Positions 7,496 through 15,374 of a stretch of 19,998 nt of DNA are shown one piece after another. The DNA is taken from assembly GCA_009930355.1 (NCBI GenBank), contig RZYK01000017.1, positions 1 to 19,998 of the forward strand. The letters are read 5' to 3'. A program made the translations under genes and the position numbers. Within the stretch, counting starts at the first letter, position 1. Each line of letters opens with the position of its first letter. A model generated the notes under the pieces. That model was not told the origin of the DNA. It did no database searches and saw nothing but the letters and a program-made list of their open reading frames with translations. Origin of the DNA: Campylobacterota bacterium. Its GTDB lineage: Bacteria; Campylobacterota; Campylobacteria; Campylobacterales; Sulfurospirillaceae.

Positions 7496-9333
7496 ACCAT
7501 CCATACTTTCTTCCACATCATATAAACCATCAAAAACCAAATCTTCTCAAAATCAACACGCTCATTAGCAAAAAAAGCTCTCCGAAGTTTGCTAATATAA
7601 AACGGATTAAATTCTTCACTTTTGGCTGCTTCTTGCAATAACATATCAGTCAGGTCTCTAAAATTATTTTTACACCAAATTTCTAACGGTACACCAAAAC
7701 CTTGTTTTTTACGATAAATAAATGACTCATCAAATGCGCCTTCTAAAAGAGCTTTCAAAGGAGCTTTACCACCATTAGGCATTTTTGACTCTAAAGATTG
7801 AGAAAAAGCGTATTCTACCAAACGATGATCCAAAAATGGCTCACGTGCTTCAATGGCAGACGCACTTGTTGCACGATCCACTTTAACCAAAATATCATCT
7901 GGCAAGTAATGCTCAAAATCGTACAACATTAAGTTCTCTTCTATGGATTTTGGAACGGTAGAAAACAAAGGATGATAGTCCGCTAAATGATTAACATTCA
8001 AATCTTCTTTTCTAAAATGACTTAAATCATTATAATAATGCTCCATAAAATGCTTTGCGTGTAACGAATTTTTAATACGCAAAAATTTATCAATGCCCAT
8101 TTCATAAGGTGTCTTAGAGAGAATCGAAACGCTCCGTTCAGGACTAAGTATAGATGTCAAATATTTGAGAAACCGTCTTTTCTGAAAATACGCATAGCGT
8201 TGGGGTGTTTGAGCATAACGATCATATCCACCAAAAAGTTCATCAGCCCCATCGGCACTCAAAACAACTTTAACATAAGGTTTTACAGATTGAGCTAAAA
8301 AGTACGTCGCGATTGCGGAACTATCTCCAAATGGCTCATCGTAAATATATGGTAACAAAGGGATAATAGTCTCAACATCTTTTTGTTCTAAGGTAAATTG
8401 CTCATGCTGCGTTCCAAAACGTTGTGCCACATAATGTGCATACGCAGATTCGTCATAGCTTTGATGGTCAAATCCAACAGTGAATGTATTAAGATGATAC
8501 CCTTGCTCAGACAATAACATGGTGACCAAAGAGCTGTCAATTCCCCCACTTAAGAAAACCCCAACAGGAACATCCGAGCGCATTCGAGACGTAAAGCTAT
8601 CGACCAATAATTCTTTTAACGATAAACTCTTAGAGAAATCGTTATTAAAACTACTGCGTACACTCCAATAACACACTTTTTGAACAGATTGATCTTTTCT
8701 AAGGATAAGATAATGCCCTGCTTCTAATTTATAACAATTTTCAAAAATAGACAAAGGTGCATCGATATAACCAAACATTAAAAAATTAGATAGAGCTCGC
8801 GTATTGATTTTTTTTTCAAATTGAGGGTGAGCTTGAAATGCTTTTAACTCAGAAGCAAACATAAAAATTTTTTCATTTTGATAATAATACAATGGTTTTA
8901 CGCCAACACGATCACGTGCGATAAACAGTTGTTCCTCATCATCATCCCAAATAGCAAAAGCAAACATGCCTTGGAGTCGATCAAGGCATTTTTCTTTCCA
9001 TTGAATATAAGCATAAAGAAGCAATTCAGTATCGCTCGTACCTTTAAACGTGTATCCCAAGGCTTCAAGTTCATGTTGTATGATTTGATAATTGTAAATT
9101 TCCCCATTATACACCAGAACATATCGCTTTGTTGTATCCATCATGGGTTGATGCCCATTTTGTGACAAATCAATAATAGAAAGGCGACGATGACCTAAAG
9201 CGATACCACTTGAACAACAAAATTCACCACAGTCATCAGGACCTCTATCCAACATTGTATCTCGCATAGCAATTATAAGCTGCTCATCAGACAATCCTAT
9301 CGAAAAATCCCAATACCCTACTATGCGACACAT
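7492..9333 (-). CDS. asnB: asparagine synthase-like glutamine amidotransferase (copy 2)
   Basis: A 613-residue protein with ATG followed directly by the nucleophile Cys2 (MCRIVGYWD). Position 3 is Arg instead of the common Gly. The glutaminase domain has RGPDD at 30-34, Arg49/Arg50, NGE at 76-78 and SDTE with Asp101. The synthase domain has SGGIDSS near 262 and SADGADELFGGYDRY. All residues needed for glutamine hydrolysis and ATP activation seem present, so it should be active. It overlaps the preceding methyltransferase by 13 bases and the following glycosyltransferase by four. Of the three copies this is the most like ordinary AsnB in motif wording, so a true asparagine synthetase cannot be excluded, but its place in the cluster argues for amidation of a sugar acid. 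Confidence 0.93.
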   Translation of the reverse strand: MCRIVGYWDFSIGLSDEQLIIAMRDTMLDRGPDDCGEFCCSSGIALGHRRLSIIDLSQNGHQPMMDTTKRYVLVYNGEIYNYQIIQHELEALGYTFKGTSDTELLLYAYIQWKEKCLDRLQGMFAFAIWDDDEEQLFIARDRVGVKPLYYYQNEKIFMFASELKAFQAHPQFEKKINTRALSNFLMFGYIDAPLSIFENCYKLEAGHYLILRKDQSVQKVCYWSVRSSFNNDFSKSLSLKELLVDSFTSRMRSDVPVGVFLSGGIDSSLVTMLLSEQGYHLNTFTVGFDHQSYDESAYAHYVAQRFGTQHEQFTLEQKDVETIIPLLPYIYDEPFGDSSAIATYFLAQSVKPYVKVVLSADGADELFGGYDRYAQTPQRYAYFQKRRFLKYLTSILSPERSVSILSKTPYEMGIDKFLRIKNSLHAKHFMEHYYNDLSHFRKEDLNVNHLADYHPLFSTVPKSIEENLMLYDFEHYLPDDILVKVDRATSASAIEAREPFLDHRLVEYAFSQSLESKMPNGGKAPLKALLEGAFDESFIYRKKQGFGVPLEIWCKNNFRDLTDMLLQEAAKSEEFNPFYISKLRRAFFANERVDFEKIWFLMVYMMWKKVWMV

Positions 9334-10190
9334 TCTGTGGCTCTTTTATGCATTAAAAATTCATTACAGCCTAACCCAACGCATTTTAAATAAACAAACC
9401 ATTTTTTTAATGACGATTGTGGGTACACCGCATCATGATATTTTGTAGGCAAAACCTTAAAAGCTTCAAAACCATACGCTTTCCATTGATGAAGTGTCTC
9501 CTCAACATTGATTGGCTCATACGGTAATCCCCCCAACCAATCAATCACATCTGTTATTTTATGCATACCTCGTGTACTATCATAAAAGTTAAAACCTCGA
9601 CCTTTACGAAGGTCTTCAAGTGTTAGAAAAAGAGTGTAACTTACAATCATAAGGCATTTCATCAATGGATTGGTTCTATTATAAAATGACTTGATTTTAT
9701 GCCACCATGCACTTGCCTCCGTTTTGTTGTAAAGTGCAATATACGCTAAACCATCAGGCTTTACAATACAGCTTGCATTAAACATTGCTTTTTGAAGGTT
9801 GCCTGTATGATGCAACACGCCCCAAGAATAAAGAATATCTGCTTTTTCTTTCCATTTTGCAACAGTCTCATCATCCAAAATAGAAGCTTCTTCAACCTCC
9901 CACACAACATCATGTGGGATTAAATGAGCAAATTTTTTCTGCATTACCCGTGTAGCCTCTATGCTTTTAGGATCGACATCCAAAGAGATAACATGTTTAC
10001 ATCCAAGCATAACAGCACACAAAGAAAAAATACCACTTCCACACCCTATATCAACAAAAGTTTTATTCTGAAATATAAAATCTTCTCCGAAAAATCGCAC
10101 CAAGGATACTTTAGAGTTTTCAATAATGCCTTCTGTCACAATATAATTGACATATCGAAGCCAATTTCTTCCAAATGAAAAGGTAATCAT
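9321..10190 (-). CDS. class I SAM-dependent methyltransferase
   Basis: A 289-residue protein from the ATG at 10190. Motif I DIGCGSG is at 47-53, strand 2 ends in SLDVDP, and motif IV reads ILYSWGVLHHTGN, the form found in Methyltransf_11/25 enzymes. A C-terminal extension of about 130 residues (aromatic and basic) follows the Rossmann fold. A longer frame reaches 10259, but it would overlap the epimerase by 70 bases, whereas the ATG at 10190 shares one base with the epimerase stop (TGATG), a classic coupled junction. The 3' end overlaps the amidotransferase 2 start by 13 bases. The acceptor is unknown. Confidence 0.87.
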   Translation of the reverse strand: MITFSFGRNWLRYVNYIVTEGIIENSKVSLVRFFGEDFIFQNKTFVDIGCGSGIFSLCAVMLGCKHVISLDVDPKSIEATRVMQKKFAHLIPHDVVWEVEEASILDDETVAKWKEKADILYSWGVLHHTGNLQKAMFNASCIVKPDGLAYIALYNKTEASAWWHKIKSFYNRTNPLMKCLMIVSYTLFLTLEDLRKGRGFNFYDSTRGMHKITDVIDWLGGLPYEPINVEETLHQWKAYGFEAFKVLPTKYHDAVYPQSSLKKWFVYLKCVGLGCNEFLMHKRATECVA

Positions 10191-11227
10191 CAATGTATGA
10201 CCTTTGTACCATCTTTTAAAATAATAGGCACTTGACGCATCCAAATCTGTTTTTCCCACATGTGTTTGTTATTTTTATACCATGCTATTGTCTCTTGAAG
10301 CCCCTCTTCAAAAGTAACTTTTGGCGTCCACCCCAACATACGTTCTATTTTAGAAATATCTGCTAAATGGCAATCGACTTGGCCAGGTCTGTCTTCATTG
10401 TAAATAATTTTTTCTTCTCCAAAACCAAATAAACTAGCAACACGTAATGCTACATCACGAATAGAGATGGTTTTACTGGTTCCTAAGTTAAAAACTTCAC
10501 CTTTAACCTTATCGATTGGAGCAGATAAAATAGCATCGATACCCCTGCATGTATCTTCCACATAAATCCAATCCCTTGAAGCTTCTCCTTTTCCATGAAC
10601 CGTCAATTTTTCACCTAAAAGAAGAGAGGTTATAAAACGAGGAATGGCTTTTTCAAGGTGCTGTCTAGGCCCATAATTATTAAAAGGGCGAATGATGGTT
10701 GCTGGAATATCATAGGTATTTACATACGAATAGACCAATCTGTCCGCACCTACCTTTGCTGCAGCATAAGGAGATGCTGGGTTTAGGGGGTGCTTTTCAT
10801 CCATAAAAGCACAATTCTCAGCCGTTCCGTAAACTTCAGAAGTAGAGATGTGAATAAACCTCTCAACACTTTTTTTATTTTTAAGTACCGCATTAGCGAT
10901 TGTTTGTGTTCCAATAACATCGGTTTCAAAGAAATTTCGATTATCATAAATAGAGCGTGTCACATGTGTTTCTGCTGCAAAATGCACTACGATATCAGCT
11001 CTTTCAACAAGTTCTTCCACCAATGCGCTATTGGTCACGCTTCCATACCAAAACTCAAAACGTCCAGAATTATTGTTGGGTCTAACGGGGAAATTATCTA
11101 CATTACCCGCATACGTTAAAAGATCTAAAACAATAATTTTTGAATGAGGATACGTAGTAAAAATGTAATGTAAAAAATTAGAACCTATAAATCCAGCTCC
11201 ACCCGTAATGAGAAACGTTTTTTTCAT
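10190..11227 (-). CDS. NAD-dependent nucleotide-sugar dehydratase/epimerase (extended SDR)
   Basis: A 345-residue extended short-chain dehydrogenase. The NAD-binding loop GGAGFIG is at 9-15, with LDLLTYAGN after strand 2 as in dTDP-glucose 4,6-dehydratases. The active site shows TSEVYG at 129-134 and Tyr154-x3-Lys158. Later come RPFNNYGPRQ, VHGKGEASRDWIYVEDT and the C-terminal RPGQVDCHLADISK region. RmlB dehydratases have Asp where Ser130 is found here; GDP-mannose dehydratases and UDP-glucuronate decarboxylases have Ser, so substrate and reaction (4,6-dehydration, decarboxylation or epimerisation) are open. An excellent AAGGAG site lies five bases before the ATG. It abuts the radical SAM gene with no spacer and is coupled to the next methyltransferase. 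It supplies a modified sugar donor, by inference. Confidence 0.9.
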   Translation of the reverse strand: MKKTFLITGGAGFIGSNFLHYIFTTYPHSKIIVLDLLTYAGNVDNFPVRPNNNSGRFEFWYGSVTNSALVEELVERADIVVHFAAETHVTRSIYDNRNFFETDVIGTQTIANAVLKNKKSVERFIHISTSEVYGTAENCAFMDEKHPLNPASPYAAAKVGADRLVYSYVNTYDIPATIIRPFNNYGPRQHLEKAIPRFITSLLLGEKLTVHGKGEASRDWIYVEDTCRGIDAILSAPIDKVKGEVFNLGTSKTISIRDVALRVASLFGFGEEKIIYNEDRPGQVDCHLADISKIERMLGWTPKVTFEEGLQETIAWYKNNKHMWEKQIWMRQVPIILKDGTKVIH

Positions 11228-12211
11228 TTACTCTCCTTTTACATGTAAAGCGTGGTTTTTTACTTTTTCTGCATTTTCAACCAACTTCCAGTAATTATGA
11301 TGCCACGAGCGGTATTTCCAATCAGGACACTCTTTGCACATAGCTATCTCATCGCCTTTTTTGGCTAAATGTTTTTGTCTATAAAACTCAAATCCCTCTG
11401 AATGCCATATCTCTTTGATACTTTTTTCCTGAACATTACCCATATTTGTATTGGCAGCAATGTCATATCCACACACCATAATCTGTCCACGACTATCGAT
11501 GTTGAGACGCTCAAAAATAAACGGACAAGGAATCTTTTCCTCAGGAGGAAGATACGGGGTATCGTCTGCTGAATTTTGTGGGTCATTAATGCCCCATGTG
11601 AGGTATTTTCTTTTTTGAAATTGATCCACATAAGGGCCCCAAAATGCTTCCACAGCATCTACATCAATACCTTGCTGATTGATAGCAGATGCTAAAATTT
11701 TAGTTGGAGCTTTCATCTCATTTCTTAAGGCATAAAGAGTGCGTACATTATTAACTAATGTGTCAAAATCAAGCCCCTTTCTTACGATATCATAATCCTC
11801 TTTTGTCGAAGCATCAACAGAGAACTCTAACATCTCAGCACCCATCTCAAACAATGCCTTAGCTTTATCAATACTCATTAATGAGCCATTATTAATAATG
11901 CCTAATTTACACCCTTGTGATTTAGCATAAGCCATTAATTCTAAAAACTGCGGGTGCATCAAAGGCTCTCCTCCACCAGAAATGCGAAGCCACGCTCCAT
12001 ATTTTCCCGCTTCATCGGCTATTTTTTTAAAAATCTCTTCACTCATATATTTTGCATCTTTATAGTCGCTTCTAATGGAAGAATTTGTATAAGGACAATT
12101 GGGACAAAGGGCATTGCACACATAGCTAAACGATAATACTATCATCATAGGAAAATCAACTGCCTCATCTCTGATGCCATAATGTTTATTTGTATGTTCT
12201 ATCTTTTGCAT
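11228..12211 (-). CDS. radical SAM protein with partial SPASM/twitch domain
   Basis: A 327-residue protein. The radical SAM cluster motif C-x3-C-x2-C is seen in VCNALCPNC at about residue 32-40, followed by ISGGGEPLMHP, the GGE-type SAM contact. The C-terminal auxiliary cluster region has Cys-x12-Gly-x4-Cys (from CPF to VCGYD) and later CKECPDW, four cysteines in all, fewer than a full SPASM domain, so probably one extra Fe-S cluster. The gap to the GNAT gene upstream is two bases, and the epimerase follows without spacing. The same cysteine plan recurs in the radical SAM protein encoded at 12644-13648. Such proteins occur in glycan and peptide-modification clusters, but the substrate cannot be told from sequence. 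Confidence 0.88.
   Translation of the reverse strand: MQKIEHTNKHYGIRDEAVDFPMMIVLSFSYVCNALCPNCPYTNSSIRSDYKDAKYMSEEIFKKIADEAGKYGAWLRISGGGEPLMHPQFLELMAYAKSQGCKLGIINNGSLMSIDKAKALFEMGAEMLEFSVDASTKEDYDIVRKGLDFDTLVNNVRTLYALRNEMKAPTKILASAINQQGIDVDAVEAFWGPYVDQFQKRKYLTWGINDPQNSADDTPYLPPEEKIPCPFIFERLNIDSRGQIMVCGYDIAANTNMGNVQEKSIKEIWHSEGFEFYRQKHLAKKGDEIAMCKECPDWKYRSWHHNYWKLVENAEKVKNHALHVKGE
11239..11248. repeat. TTACATGTAA palindrome, copy 5
   Basis: Perfect copy (12-base TTTACATGTAAA at 11238-11249) at the extreme C-terminus of a radical SAM gene, Leu-His-Val-Lys. It directly precedes the AAGGAG ribosome site of the epimerase. Confidence 0.85.
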
Positions 12212-12213
12212 AG

Positions 12214-12657
12214 TTAATCCAATCTGTATTTGTATATTATTCCTGAATATGTTGTTGTATTGACGGTCTTGTTTTCTTTACTAAAGTCTATAAATCCATT
12301 TTTGATAAAAAACTTTTGGGAAGCTTCATTTTCATCGTGTACCCATGCCCAAAGCTCAAGCAAATTTTTTTGATGTGCATAGTCTTGTAGTTTTTCTAAA
12401 AGAAGTTTGGCTATCCCTTGATTTGGCTTTTTGACAAAGAGTGTTATTTCACCTTTTTTGTTAAGATATAAAATTCCCACTCCTAAGAGCATATCATTTT
12501 CTATGGCTATCAAAACCTCAACATCTCTATTTTTAAGCCAATCTTTCGTTTCGTCACTCTTCATTTCAGAAGAAAAAAGTGCTTTAGCATATTGATTTCT
12601 CAACGCTACATATTTCTCTAGCCAAACGATATTTTCCTTTAAACTAACTATCTTCAC
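12214..12657 (-). CDS. GNAT-family acetyltransferase
   Basis: From the GTG at 12657 this gives 147 residues beginning MKIVSLKENI. The GNAT core is visible: strand 4 (MLLGVGILYLN), motif A with the acetyl-CoA pyrophosphate loop KPNQGIAKLLLEKL, and motif B ending in ASQKFFIKNGFIDF. A longer frame starts with another GTG at 12699, but it has no ribosome site and would overlap the radical SAM gene by 56 bases; the inner GTG has GGA six bases upstream and a 14-base overlap. The start is therefore likely but not certain. It lies between two radical SAM genes. N-acetylation of an amino sugar is the natural guess, yet no aminotransferase is in the window to make such a substrate. Confidence 0.85.
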   Translation of the reverse strand: MKIVSLKENIVWLEKYVALRNQYAKALFSSEMKSDETKDWLKNRDVEVLIAIENDMLLGVGILYLNKKGEITLFVKKPNQGIAKLLLEKLQDYAHQKNLLELWAWVHDENEASQKFFIKNGFIDFSKENKTVNTTTYSGIIYKYRLD

Positions 12658-13648
12658 GATGTTTCCACCAAAAAGGTCTAGCTTCTTCTTTCGTTTCACC
12701 TAAAGTTTTATTTTCATGATATTCAGCACCAACCGCTTGCCAATCAGGACACGTTTTACACACTTCTGGCAACTCATTCCAGCGGTGCTCCCTGTGAATT
12801 TTACGAAGCTTTTGATAATGGTCATTTTGCCAAATATCTTTTAAACTTTTTTCTTCGACATTTCCAGCTACAAAATTTCCTTCATAATCAACTGCACATG
12901 CGACGATATTGCCGTTTGCGTGAATTGCCATGGTATTATTCCCCCAAGGACACGCAATCCTAAAATCAGTTTCATAGTCTAAATTGCTTGCAACCACATC
13001 ACCGCTATTGGTCCATGAAAGCATATTTCGAACTTTTACCTCAGCACCTCTTACTTCCCAAAAATCTTTAAACTCAGCAACTTCTAAAGCATTATCATCA
13101 ATAGCTGAAAATTGACATTGTATAATAGGAAATTCAAGCCCTAACTCTTTTTTTCGAGACAGTAACTTTTCAACATTAGCGTATATCTTATCACGATTTC
13201 CACCCACACGAATACGCTCAAACGTCTCTTTTTTAAACCCATCTAAGGAGAGAATAAAACGCTTAAGTCCTGATGTTAAAATTTGATCAATATAATCTTT
13301 ACGCCCCAATAATTTACCATTTGAATTTAAAACAAGATTGCAAAGCCCTTTATCTCTTGCGTAACACAATCTTTCAAAAAGTTTATCACCCAAAGTAAAT
13401 GCCTCGCCATAAAAAGTAGGCCATACCTCGGTATCGGGTGCTAGAAGAGCAATTTCATCAATAATTTTACAATATATAGCATCACTCATATGAAATTTTG
13501 GACGTTTCATTATTTTATGATTACAATGTGCACATTTCATATTACAAACAGACGTTGTTTCTACGACAATCTGAGGTGGAAAAGAGTGCTGTTCTAAATT
13601 TTTCTCAATGGTGAGTAATTTCTTCTTATGCGTTTCGGATATAACCAT
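12644..13648 (-). CDS. radical SAM protein with partial SPASM/twitch domain
   Basis: A 334-residue protein. The motif VCNMKCAHC at about 34-42 is the C-x3-C-x2-C cluster site. The C-terminus carries Cys-x12-Gly-x4-Cys (CPWG to ACAVDY) and CKTCPDW, exactly the spacing of the protein encoded at 11228-12211. Both also share a GNVEEKSLKDIW-like helix after the first pair. The two are clearly related in plan but diverged in sequence, so they are probably not recent duplicates. The ATG has AAGGA eight bases upstream and overlaps the amidotransferase 3 end by 23 bases. Substrate unknown; the neighbourhood suggests a sugar or an amino-acid substituent on one. Confidence 0.88.
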   Translation of the reverse strand: MVISETHKKKLLTIEKNLEQHSFPPQIVVETTSVCNMKCAHCNHKIMKRPKFHMSDAIYCKIIDEIALLAPDTEVWPTFYGEAFTLGDKLFERLCYARDKGLCNLVLNSNGKLLGRKDYIDQILTSGLKRFILSLDGFKKETFERIRVGGNRDKIYANVEKLLSRKKELGLEFPIIQCQFSAIDDNALEVAEFKDFWEVRGAEVKVRNMLSWTNSGDVVASNLDYETDFRIACPWGNNTMAIHANGNIVACAVDYEGNFVAGNVEEKSLKDIWQNDHYQKLRKIHREHRWNELPEVCKTCPDWQAVGAEYHENKTLGETKEEARPFWWKHREDS

Positions 13649-15374
13649 ACTTTCTTTCCTTATTCCAAAGTGTCAATACAACCAAACTCCAAATTTTTGC
13701 ATGATGAGACGCTCCGTTTTCCCATTCCCTTACCAAAGAATCAACATACGCTTGTTGTATCCCAAAATCAACATTAATATCGGACATCTTTAATGTTTCT
13801 TTGATGCGTTCCCTCCACACACTATCCATCCAACGCCAAATAGGCAAAACAAAACCTTCTTTTGGTCTAAAAACAAGTTCTTTGGGTAAAAACTGCAATG
13901 CAACTTTTTTTAAAATATATTTTACTTCTTGCTCTTTGATTTTAAGTGAACTAGGGATATGTCCGACCAATTCAATAAAAGAGCGATCTAAAAAGGGGCT
14001 TCTTATCTCAACACTATGTGCCATAGAAAGACGATCTGCGTATTTGAGAACCTGATTAGGAAGCTGATCACAAAACTCGCCTTCGAGTGTTTGATGTAAT
14101 TGTGTTAGCGCATGGGCTCCACCCGAAAAAAGTTCAGGTGTACTAACATACTTTCCAAACATCATAGAGAGTTCTTCATCACTAAAAACAGTAAGTTTTT
14201 TACGCCATAAAGCATTTGGCAATTGATAATTTTTTATTTCATCTAATTGAGCCGAGTTTCTATGTGTGAAATAACTCCCAAAAAGCTCATCTGCTCCATC
14301 ACCACACATAGCAACTTTAACATGCTTAGCAACTAAAGAACAAAGAAAATATGGACTTATTGTCGCTGAAAATGGTTCATCAAAAGCATTCAATACCTTA
14401 GGTAAAAAACTCCATACTTCCTCATGACCTAATCTATATATATGCCTTTTTGCTCCAATGCTATCTGCAACGATTTGAGCAAAGTATTCATCTTCATCTT
14501 TCCCTTTTATGCTATCTTCATAAACCAGAGTAAATGTTTCAAGCTGTTTGCTAGTATGCTTGGCTGACAATGTTGCTATAAGACTTGAATCTATACCACC
14601 TGAGAGAAAAGCACCAAATTCAACGTCCATCTGAGTACGCATTTTTACAGAACGCTCTAATGATTCAGTGATTAACTTCACATACTCATCTTCGCTAGCA
14701 AGCACCAAGCTACCATCAAAACAAGGAGTCCAATAGTTTTTTTCACAAACCAATACTCCTTTATGAAAAATCATCAAAGTTGATGGGGGCACTTGCGCAA
14801 TATCTTTGTAAATAGAATAAGGGGAAGCGACAGATTTTTTAGACAAAAATGCATACAGTGCTTCTTCACAAATCTCATGATTTTTCTTTACATGTAACAG
14901 TGCTTTTATCTCAGAAGCAAAATAAACATTCCCATTCTCAACAGTATAATAACAAGGCTTTTTTCCAATAGGATCGCGTACTAAAAGAAGGTTTTGTAAA
15001 ACACTATCCCAAATAGCGATTGCAAACATTCCTTCTAGATGACACACAAAATCAACACCCCACTCTTTGTATGCCACAGGAATAAGCTCAGCATCGGAAT
15101 GATCAGAAGAAAAACGATACCCTAAAGACTCTAGTTCCTCTCTTAGCGCTTGAAAGTTATATATTTCACCATTCATAACTGATACAATACCTCCTTTGAC
15201 ACAAGGCTGCATTCCGCCTTCAATATCCAAAATAGCTAAACGATCCAATCCCAAAGAGCACTCATCTGATTGCCAAAAGCCGCTATCATCAGGGCCCCTA
15301 TGCCTTAAACTCTGCGCCATTTTTTCTAATAATACTTTGTTACAGGGAGCTGTAAAACCAAAAATTGCACACAC
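13626..15374 (-). CDS. asnB: asparagine synthase-like glutamine amidotransferase (copy 3)
   Basis: With the GTG at 15374 this is a 582-residue protein beginning MCAIFGFT, with the nucleophile Cys2. Glutaminase residues Arg45, NGE at 68-70 and Asp94 are present, as is RHRGPDD at 24-30. The synthase domain shows LSGGIDSSL and CGDGADELFGSY. A frame reaching 15422 would put 16 extra residues before the cysteine and is ruled out by the enzyme mechanism. The stop of the upstream glycosyltransferase and this start share one base (TAGTG), and AGAGG sits seven bases before the GTG. Motif wording (DIEGGMQP, SDAELIP) differs from copies 1 and 2, so the three are distant paralogues rather than a recent tandem array. 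A sugar carboxylate is the inferred acceptor. Confidence 0.92.
   Translation of the reverse strand: MCAIFGFTAPCNKVLLEKMAQSLRHRGPDDSGFWQSDECSLGLDRLAILDIEGGMQPCVKGGIVSVMNGEIYNFQALREELESLGYRFSSDHSDAELIPVAYKEWGVDFVCHLEGMFAIAIWDSVLQNLLLVRDPIGKKPCYYTVENGNVYFASEIKALLHVKKNHEICEEALYAFLSKKSVASPYSIYKDIAQVPPSTLMIFHKGVLVCEKNYWTPCFDGSLVLASEDEYVKLITESLERSVKMRTQMDVEFGAFLSGGIDSSLIATLSAKHTSKQLETFTLVYEDSIKGKDEDEYFAQIVADSIGAKRHIYRLGHEEVWSFLPKVLNAFDEPFSATISPYFLCSLVAKHVKVAMCGDGADELFGSYFTHRNSAQLDEIKNYQLPNALWRKKLTVFSDEELSMMFGKYVSTPELFSGGAHALTQLHQTLEGEFCDQLPNQVLKYADRLSMAHSVEIRSPFLDRSFIELVGHIPSSLKIKEQEVKYILKKVALQFLPKELVFRPKEGFVLPIWRWMDSVWRERIKETLKMSDINVDFGIQQAYVDSLVREWENGASHHAKIWSLVVLTLWNKERKYGYIRNA
14888..14897. repeat. 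TTACATGTAA palindrome, copy 6
   Basis: Perfect copy in amidotransferase 3, read as Leu-His-Val-Lys. Confidence 0.85.

Noticed and set aside
8878..9165. 95-residue plus-strand and overlapping 74-residue minus-strand open frames
   Set aside because: Both are shadows of the glutaminase domain of amidotransferase 2, whose motifs are intact in the chosen frame.
10191..10259. Extra 23 residues at the start of the methyltransferase gene
   Set aside because: They are an out-of-frame reading of the end of the epimerase gene; the TGATG junction at 10188-10192 gives the better start.
1642..15374. Three asparagine synthase genes as housekeeping asparagine biosynthesis
   Set aside because: Three diverged copies, each overlapping a glycosyltransferase, are better explained by sugar amidation; a true AsnB role for copy 2 is not formally excluded.
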